NCBI RefSeq assembly: GCF_014633365.1 | Contig: NC_068349.1 | Coordinates: 32,936,753 to 33,000,752 of the forward strand | Reading direction: 5' to 3' | Origin: Diospyros lotus | Lineage: Eukaryota; Streptophyta; Magnoliopsida; Ericales; Ebenaceae | DNA length: 64,000 nucleotides | Part shown: positions 53,601 to 62,600 of the stretch, piece after piece | Position numbering within the stretch: position 1 is the first letter of the stretch | Layout: each line of letters opens with the position of its first letter | Translations under genes and position numbers: made by a program | The notes under the pieces: model-generated | The model's input: only the letters and a program-made list of their open reading frames with translations | Told to the model about the DNA's origin: nothing | Databases searched by the model: none

Positions 53601-56600
53601 AAAAAAAAAGGTTTTTGCATGCAAATGACAATTGATTAATAACACAAATGAGGGTGTTTTTTTAAGTAAAAAAAGAAGGTTAAGATGTTTCTTTGTCACT
53701 GGAAGGTCACAAGTTCAAATAGTGGAAATAGCCTCTTTGGAAAATGGTAAGGGTAAAATCGGCAGACAAAAAAAAAAACAAACAACCCTTGCAAGGCGAG
53801 GAGCTTTGTGCATCAAGAACGCCCTTTAAGAAAAGAAAGAAGAAGAAGAATGCTGCCATGTATATGCAATGATGAAGACACATTCTACTGTGAAAACAAT
53901 AATTCAAGTCATTCCTTGTAATAGGTTGTTTCTTTGTTCTGAATGATTGTCAGCCTCGATCAATATTTGCTTGTGTTAGTAAATATTCATTGGAAGCTTG
54001 GGATGTTGCTTGTTCACCATCATCAAGGTTATTGCATTTCTAAGTGCTTGCTTTGATGTGTGTTCATATTGGAGCTTTGATGGGTCAAGCAAAGTCCAAC
54101 TACCCCTGGAATGAAGTTATGGGTCCCCTCCCCAGATTGCGCTTTGTTCAGACATCAAAGTGTGGCAATATTCTTAATGTTGACAATTTAATTAGAAGGG
54201 GTAATTTCTTATTAATTGGTGTTCCATGTGTAAGATTAGATGACCAGGAGTCTTCAGAGGATAGAGGTTGAGGAATAGTCCTCAAGCTCTTTTGATGTGG
54301 CTTAGGCACAAACATGCCTCCAATTTGCAATGAGCTTGAAGAGGATGCTTTATAGGTGTAAAAAGTATAAAGCTTGCACTTGACTTTTGCATGTGTTATT
54401 TGGATATTATGGGCTAGGCAACTGAAGGACTTTCTACAGATTCAGAAACCGGCTATAAATTAAATATAAGGTATTTACTCTATTTCATACTTAGTTATAA
54501 GGCGATTCCAATCCATCTTACAATAAAATTTTGAGCAACAGTAAGATTATTCCTTTGTTGTTGGAAGGTCACAGGTTGAAGTTGTGGAATCATGTCTTTG
54601 CAAAAAGCAACAAAAACGACCCTGCTCCAACCCTTGCAAAGTGGGAAGCCTTGTGCATGGAACACCCTTTATGTAGGTCCTTTTGCTGTACACGGGCACC
54701 ATCTTGGTACTTTGATTCATGTGTATCATTACTAATAAAAAATAAATGTAATAGAACAGGGCAAAAGAACGCAAAATTAACTTTCAGATAATAAGAAAGA
54801 CACTATATCTGAAAGACACTGACTCTATCACTTCACAAGCAGAATGTTAAAAATATCCATTTAGTGAGCCATGAGTCCCAAGTAGCTGGGATAACTAAGA
54901 CCTATAAGCCTGGCCGGAAGAATCAACCAAGAACAAATAAAGGAGGACAATGTTCAAAGCCCTCTAATCAAGATTCATAATCACTGTATACAGTTGAAAA
55001 GCACTAATTACTTGCCAATCAGCTTGTTGGTCCTTACTTATGGTTAAAAATTATTTGGGTTTTTATGGGTTAAAAATTTGACAAGAACTAGACTTAACAG
55101 GCTGGATGGCGGGCTTTCAATCTACTAACAAGGTTTAACCTCAGTTATGGCATAGGAACTAGTGCTCACATGCCCATAAAAGAACAAATATAAAAGGTGA
55201 AACTCCATAAATGACATCATTTTTCTCAATGGAGGGTAGAGCGCACTGCTTAACTTCTAATCACTAAGATATAAGACAAAGACATGTGCATGTAGAAATA
55301 TTTAATTCCGGCAATTTAAATATCATGAAGACCATTACCTCAGTTTCCATTTTGAAAGAAACTAAGCGTGCCATGACCACAGCAGCTGCTTCTTGGTCAA
55401 ACCCAGCAATTAAGTCCTATTACACATGATCACAGATTCATCACTTTATCAGTAATCATAAAACGAAAGCAGATCTGCATAAAGAGGTTTTGGAGCTTGC
55501 TATAGAAAGTATAGAACAGGAGTATAACAGCATAGAAATACCAATAACAGAAAGTAACATGCATTTTAAAACAACTAATTGTATACATTTTGAGTTGTAT
55601 ACAATTTCATTCACAAGTCTAGGCAATCATCTAGGAAACTCATATACCTCATTTCAAGTGCCATATCCATGTCAGACATGCCATTTCCTAAATTGTTATT
55701 ATTCTTTTGTTTTTAGATGTATTTACAACAGGCAACAAACACACTTGTCCAACCAAAGGATACATGACAGATATGCTTGAGGGCACAATGGGCTTTAAAT
55801 AGAGTTTGTAGAACTTTTTCGGGACAAAATATTTTGTATACAATAACTTTTGGATAAAAAATAAAAAATACAATCAAACCTAATTACAACTCTTACAAAA
55901 ATAACTACTTTTTTCCTTCTTTTTTTTTTTACATTGAAAGATATTTAAATTACTGTTAAAGTGGATTTATGGTATCTCTGTGTTGGAATAGTTTTTTTCT
56001 TTTTTTGTCCCCAGTAGTTTTGTGTATTATCATTATTATGAAATTAATGATATTTTCGTATTATATTAATGATACTCTTTCAATATTTACAATATGTTTT
56101 GGTTATAATGTTCAGAAACATTATCCAAAAAAAATATAAGAAGTTCTATTTCCTTCATATCCTTACTATATTTGTATCCTTATTTGTTTTTTTAATTATC
56201 ATGTCTCATCCTTGTTCTAATATCTATGTAAGTGTCCATTTTTGTAACTGTAAACATATGTATCCGTATTTGTATTTGTGCTTCTTATTTAGCAATTAGA
56301 AGGGTACCATGGAAACAAAGTTGAAAGATCAATATCTATCCAGCCTATCAAGAAGACAAATTAATCTAACTAGATGCTTGACTGGGGAGGAAAAAGAAAA
56401 AACCATAGAGAAAAACTCTTATGTATGCCATTGGACATATGACCTTATAAAAAATATGATTATGGATAGGCATGACTAGAGAACTACAGTGTATGCAGCC
56501 AACCCCACCTAGTGGGATTAGGGCTGGTAATGATGATAAGATGCTTGACAATTAATATCACATCAAACATAATACAGTATTTTAAAGACCAAAACCATCT

Positions 56601-59600
56601 TAAGAATGGTCCATTAATCACTTCATTGTAAAAATGGAGATGATTAAGCCACAATCCATGTTTCCTATCTTGGAAAATACTTATGGGGAGAGCCGTTATG
56701 TTAAGCATCGGTTCCACACCCCTTGACCTCAGCTTCTAAGTCAATATTCTAGCTTTTTGCAGGAGGCATGACACTTCTTTCATTGTTGGAACCTGGACAC
56801 ACTATACAGTCTCTGCATGATGGATTACTATTAATAAATCTATCTTCTCTTATGAGAAAACTTCCAATATTACTTTTCCACCTAATTCTGAATGTGGACT
56901 ATACACATTACTTAATAAGAAGGGTAAAAATCAGTTACAAATTTTGAACATGCTAAAGAAAAGAATATAAATGAGGAGAAAGGACAAAAGAGAAAATTCC
57001 TTCAACAATTGGCGGAGAAAGAAAGTCAAGGCAGAGGAAGGTGAATAAAACATCTACGTGTTCTTTTTTCTTGTCCCTTGATTTCCTCTCCAAACTTTTG
57101 GTTCAAAAGGTGAAGAAAGGAATCAAAAAATCTTAAAATCCTTCTTACTTATTTCTTTTATTTTCTACTTTACATGCTAATGGAAAGAAAAACAAAATCT
57201 ACTTGAAACATTTCAGGTCCGTTCAGTTTTAGAAAGCATTTTCTAATTTTCAATTCCAATTTTACAACTAAACATGCTCTAACATTTTATGTTTTAAAAA
57301 ACAATAGCATTCATTTCTAGAAAATTTAGAGAACATCTATTTTGATGTTCTCCATTTTTTAATTAAAGATTCAACCATTCAATCAAAAATTGAGTTGAAA
57401 AATTAGAAAATGTTCTCTATAACTGAAGAGACCCTTCCCATCTTTGAATTCTTCTCTCCTGCCAAGCATAGTGTTGAGAGTAAAAATTATAATATAAAAT
57501 ATAAAGTTAACCCTCTATCTATTAGTTTAACCTTTTATATGAAATGGTGGTTACCAATTCAATACGGTATCAAAGTTGGAAAAGATATTGTGTTCAAACC
57601 TCAACGCAACCCAATATTAAATACTTGCACGCATTTGGAACAATTATATAGTGAAGCTTGGCGACAAGTGCAGTGAAGTGTTGAAAGTAAAAATTATAAC
57701 ACAAAAGATAAAATTAACCCTCTATCTACCAACTTAAACTTTTAAATGAGATGGTGGTTAACACTTCAATACATAGTGTGAGAAAATAATTATAAGAAAA
57801 AAACCTAAGAGATTAGTCTCTCTTAACTTGTTATTTATAATAGACATAACGGGGCTTGAACACCTACGGGCTTAATTTAATTACAAATAATTACAAATAA
57901 AACACACACATACAATAATTACAATATATACAATTATACTAATAATTCTAACACTCCCCCTCAACCTGGAGCATAGATATCATATGCACCAACCTTGTTA
58001 GAAATATATTCCACTCGAGCACCCTTTAGAGACTTGGTGAAGACATCTGCAAGTTGATCATTGGAGTTAATAAACTCTGTAACAATAACACCTTCAACCA
58101 GCTTTTCTCTAATAAAGTGACAGTCGATTTCAATATGCTCAGTTTCACTTCTAGTGAGATCAAAGGCTTGAACCACAGTGTTGAACCTGTCAAACCACGC
58201 CCGTGGAAATTGTTTCAGACCATAAAGAGACTTCTTGAGTTTGCAGACTACATTAGACTCCCCCTGAGCAACAAAACCAGGTGGTTGCTCCATATATACC
58301 TCTTCTTGCAAATCACCATGAAGAAAGGCATTTCTAATAACGAGCTGATAAAGTGGCCAATGACGTGTGGCAACGAGAGAGAGAAAGAGGCGAACAGAGG
58401 CCATTTTCGCAATAGGAAATAAGGTATCACTGTAATCCAGCCCATAGATCTATATAAAGCCTTTGGCAACCAAGCGGACCTTAAGACGTTCCACTTGTCC
58501 ACCAAGACTCACTTTGGGAGTGAATACTCACCGACAACCAACGAGAGTCTTTCCTGGTGGTAAAGGCACTAAATCCCAAGTATCATTCGAATGTAAGGCG
58601 TCAATCTCTGGTTTCAGATCAGAAATAGCAATAACCATAAAAAACTTCTCTTGTTGAGCAATCTGTTCGGTGTGGATCGTAGTAAGAGGAAGAAGAGCAT
58701 CAAATTATTGCATGAGAGCCCGAACTTGCCCCATATAAGATTCCATGGATGACTCCTGCTTGAGGCTCTTGATATTAGAGACCATAGTATACAAACGTTG
58801 GATATCATTTGTATAACACTCTTCAGTTTCCTTCCACACATCAACACAAGTTTCAAATGGGCGAAAGAGTTCCATGATGGACAGATCAATAAACTTCCAT
58901 AGGAGGCTACATAACTAGGCATCAACTTGTTCCCATCTAGCTCGATTAGCTTCTGGCACACTTTTAGCCTTTGTGGTAAGATGATCTGCTTGACCTTGCC
59001 CTTTGAACCACATTTTGACAAAGGCACCCATAAGAGATAATTGGCAGACCCTATCATCTTGATAGTGGTAATATTGGTTGTCCCAAGATTGGAGATAGTA
59101 AAGGATTGAGAGGCAACAGGGGTAACAGATGCCAGAACGGGAGTAGCACCAGCAGAACTACGTCACTGGGATCAGACATGGCAAGGACTTTGACACCGGA
59201 AACGGCTTGAGGGGCCGTCAGAAATCAGATCTGGAGAAGCCTAAGAAAAGTGACCGGCAGACGGATTGTGAGAAGTCAGAGGTAAACCTCCAACCTAAAA
59301 AGCCAGCTTAACAGGTGGAGGGATCATCCTCCTTATATATAGCCCAAGTCTCCCTTACTAAGGCAATGCAGGATTCTCTCACTCCCTCACCCTGCGAAAC
59401 TTCTCCAGTAACTAATACATGCCCAGATGATCGAGCAGGGTACTGGTCCGTGACCACGACTGAGGGTAGTCCCCCAGCCAAGGGTTGGCTCTAATACAAT
59501 GTGAAAAATCAGAGGTAGAACTCCAACCTAAAAAAGTCAGCTTAACAGGTGGAGGAATCTTCTTCTTTATATATAGCCCAGGTCTCCCTTGATAAGACGA

Positions 59601-62600
59601 TGTGGGATTCTCACACGCATTGTCACACGTCGGCACGTGGAGGTGGAGGTAACACGTGGCGCGCGTGTGTGGTCCGTCGGCGATGGGTCTTTGGTGGTTG
59701 GCCAATCTGATGGCGACGAACCCTAGGGTGGTGGTGGTGTTAGCAAGTGGTGGTTGGATAGTGGCGTTCTAGCATGGGCAATGACGATGATAGCTAGGGT
59801 TTGAAGGTTGTTGGAAAAAGATACACAGCGATGGCTAGGGTTTTTCTCATCGGTGGCTCTGATACCATGTGAGAAAATAATTATGAAAGAAAAACCTAAA
59901 AGATTAACTTCTTTTAACTTGTTATTTATAATAGACATAACGAGCCTTAAACACCTACGGGCTTAACCTATGAGCTTAATCTAATTACAAATAAAACACA
60001 CATATACAATAATTACAATATATACAATTATACTAATAATTCTAACAAATAGCATACATGCAAAGTTAAGAGTATCTAAGATTAGAAAAACATTCAGATT
60101 GTAAAATATCAGAAACCCTAGGAGAGGAGATCGACTAGACGAGAGAAAATTATACTAACTTTGTAATTCATATTTCAAAAGTAATGAATGAATAGAACAA
60201 ACAGATAGCTTTGCTATTTATATAGAAGACAGCTAAAGCTTTACAGCAACACATTAATAAGCGCCTAAAGCAGCTTAAATTAAAACACACAGCAAAGCTA
60301 CAAAGCTAACTGTTGTATACTAAGTTCTTTAACACAGATTAGTCAATTTCCTCAGGCTCACATTAGAAACCAACACAAAAGGCTACTATGCGAAATACAT
60401 AGAGCCACAGGCAGCACCATGAACTAAGTTCCTTTAAGTGGAGCAATTTTTTTCCACTTTTCCTTTTTTGTGTTTTTTTTTTTTTTTTTTTTTTGGGTGG
60501 GGAGGGGGATAAGTAGATGCCACAAAAGAAAACCACCAAAAAGGAATAAATGCTATACATAGGCAAAAAAAGGAGTCGGACTATCAACACTTTCAAAGTC
60601 TGTTGTGTTTCTTTTCTGCCATATACTCCACAATTTATTCCACACCAATTCCAAATGCCTCATTGGGAAAGTCCTACCATATGTATAAAGAAAATTGAAA
60701 AAAAGGCACACATCATTTATTGAACTCCAAAGAAAGCTAAACAAGATCCAGAACTGTCAAGCCGCTGACTTATATAAGATGAAGTGATCAACAAATTCCC
60801 CCCCCCCCCCCCCCACCCCTTTCTATCTGCAATGATATTAATGAGAACTATGCTTTAATTTAGATTAAATAATTGATGCAAAGAAAGGAATGCCACATAA
60901 AAAATCACTTTCATGCCTATACAAATTGCTTGATTCATGAGTAGCGATTGGTAAATAGAGACAGAATTTCTCTTTAAAGAAATTGAAATAAAGCTTCCAA
61001 ACTATCTCCAGAAAAGCAAAAATTGTTTAAAAGACAAAAAGAAAAACAAATTACAGAGCTTGCCTGTTTGGTTCCAGGTCCAGCAACCCATCTTCTGGAG
61101 AGGGTAGTCACTCGAAGTCTCATCTGTCCACTAGTATGTTGATAACTGGATCAAATTATCTGCATTAAGTTAGACTTCCATATTGTTGAGCAAAAGAGGC
61201 TAATAAAAAATTTCTCAAGAAAGCTTAAGTTTCTTTTCATACTAAGTTAAAAATTGAAAGTAGAATTGATTGTTGGCTGATTGAACAATAGTTTCTGGGC
61301 TGTCCTTCTTCACAACTTCAAATAAAAGGCACAGGGATGTTGCCTTGTCAAGGCCGCACATCTTCCATGCAGTGGTATTTCCCTGACCAATAACAATTTC
61401 AGAGCATATAGGACCTTTCTGCACAAAGCCGCATTCCCACAACTTGTAAGAATCTCAAGTGAAGCTAACAAAAGAGACACGTCCTTCACATGCTCAGAAT
61501 ATACCTTATCAAGAGATGCACAAGGACCAAGAATGCCCTGAATTCTGATATCCTTTGAACAGTTGACCTCAAATATACCACTGCATGCAATTTTTACAAA
61601 TTAATTGAATATGCAGTTGAGATTATACCAATCACAGAAGGGTAAAGAATAGGAGGCACCCAGCTGAGATTACAAACCAATAAATGATATGAGATATAAT
61701 GACAAGGGGAAAAAATCACTATTAAGTTAATACTCCATTTAGTGGCGGCTTCCCAAGGATCCCATGTACATACCAAGGTCTGTCTCTTGTGGACAGAGGC
61801 CTTGATCTTAATTCTCACAATTGATAATCTAGTCAAGGGGGTTACTTGCCCCCTTAATTGCTGTTTTACTTGTAGTTCCAAGGAATCAGTAAGTCAATAT
61901 TCCCTCACTACAAGGTGCCCAGTGATTTGCAGAGCTTCTTTTCACAGGAGGCACAGTTTTGAGTTTTGGTTGCACTGATTTGTGTCCTTCAGTTTCTTGA
62001 CTGTTGGGCGACTGGGTATCACTTGGGTAGACGATGGTTGCACCCATGTGCTTGATGTGTTGCATATGGATAGAGAGAAACTGGAAAACTTCTTAGTATG
62101 TTAAACTTGTAGCTCAGAACCATCCACTGCATTCTGTAAAACTTTTCTATTTGTATAGCACCGCCAAGGGCAGAGTCACATGAGGCCCCCCACTGGGCCA
62201 GAATTTTTTTGAAGAAAGTATTTAAAAGTTAATATTTTATATTAATAAATCAGTCACTCAAATAACTTTTCATAAGCTGTATTTTAAAGAATAGTTTGAA
62301 GAATTACGGGACTCAGTGAACTTGCACAGAAACTGGTTGTGACGAAAAAAAATATAGTGTACCTATTAATTTACAAACTTATAACTTTAGCATTAACTCT
62401 TTCGGTTGTTACTGCTACAGTTAAAAGAGTATTTTTTGCAATGAACATTATGAAGAATTAATTGCGTAATAAGATTGAAGACCAATGGATGAATGATAGT
62501 TTAGTTGTGTATGTTGAAAATGATCTATTTAATAAAATTGATAATGAGATCATTATGCGGCGTTATCAAAGTATGAAAAGTCATAAGAAATAATTGTCAA

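Larger units (their letters stand above)
57777..60047 (-). mobile_element. Element K: internally deleted copia, minus strand
   Basis: Read leftward: 5' LTR (59868-60047), PBS, leader (carrying TRIM 2), gag, part of RT, RNase H end, purine tract, 3' LTR (57777-57953). Protease and integrase are missing, and so are the RT active site and most of RNase H. Flanks CATAG and AATAG give a four-of-five target duplication. Same lineage as element E. Same strand as SEC23. Confidence 0.87.

Noticed and set aside
53700..53725. Possible tRNA gene at the box-B-like word
   Set aside because: No cloverleaf or box A of tRNA quality; the context fits a decayed SINE.
57410..57676. 88-codon plus-strand frame
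   Set aside because: It spans the TRIM 1 LTR and interior; chance frame in a non-coding element.
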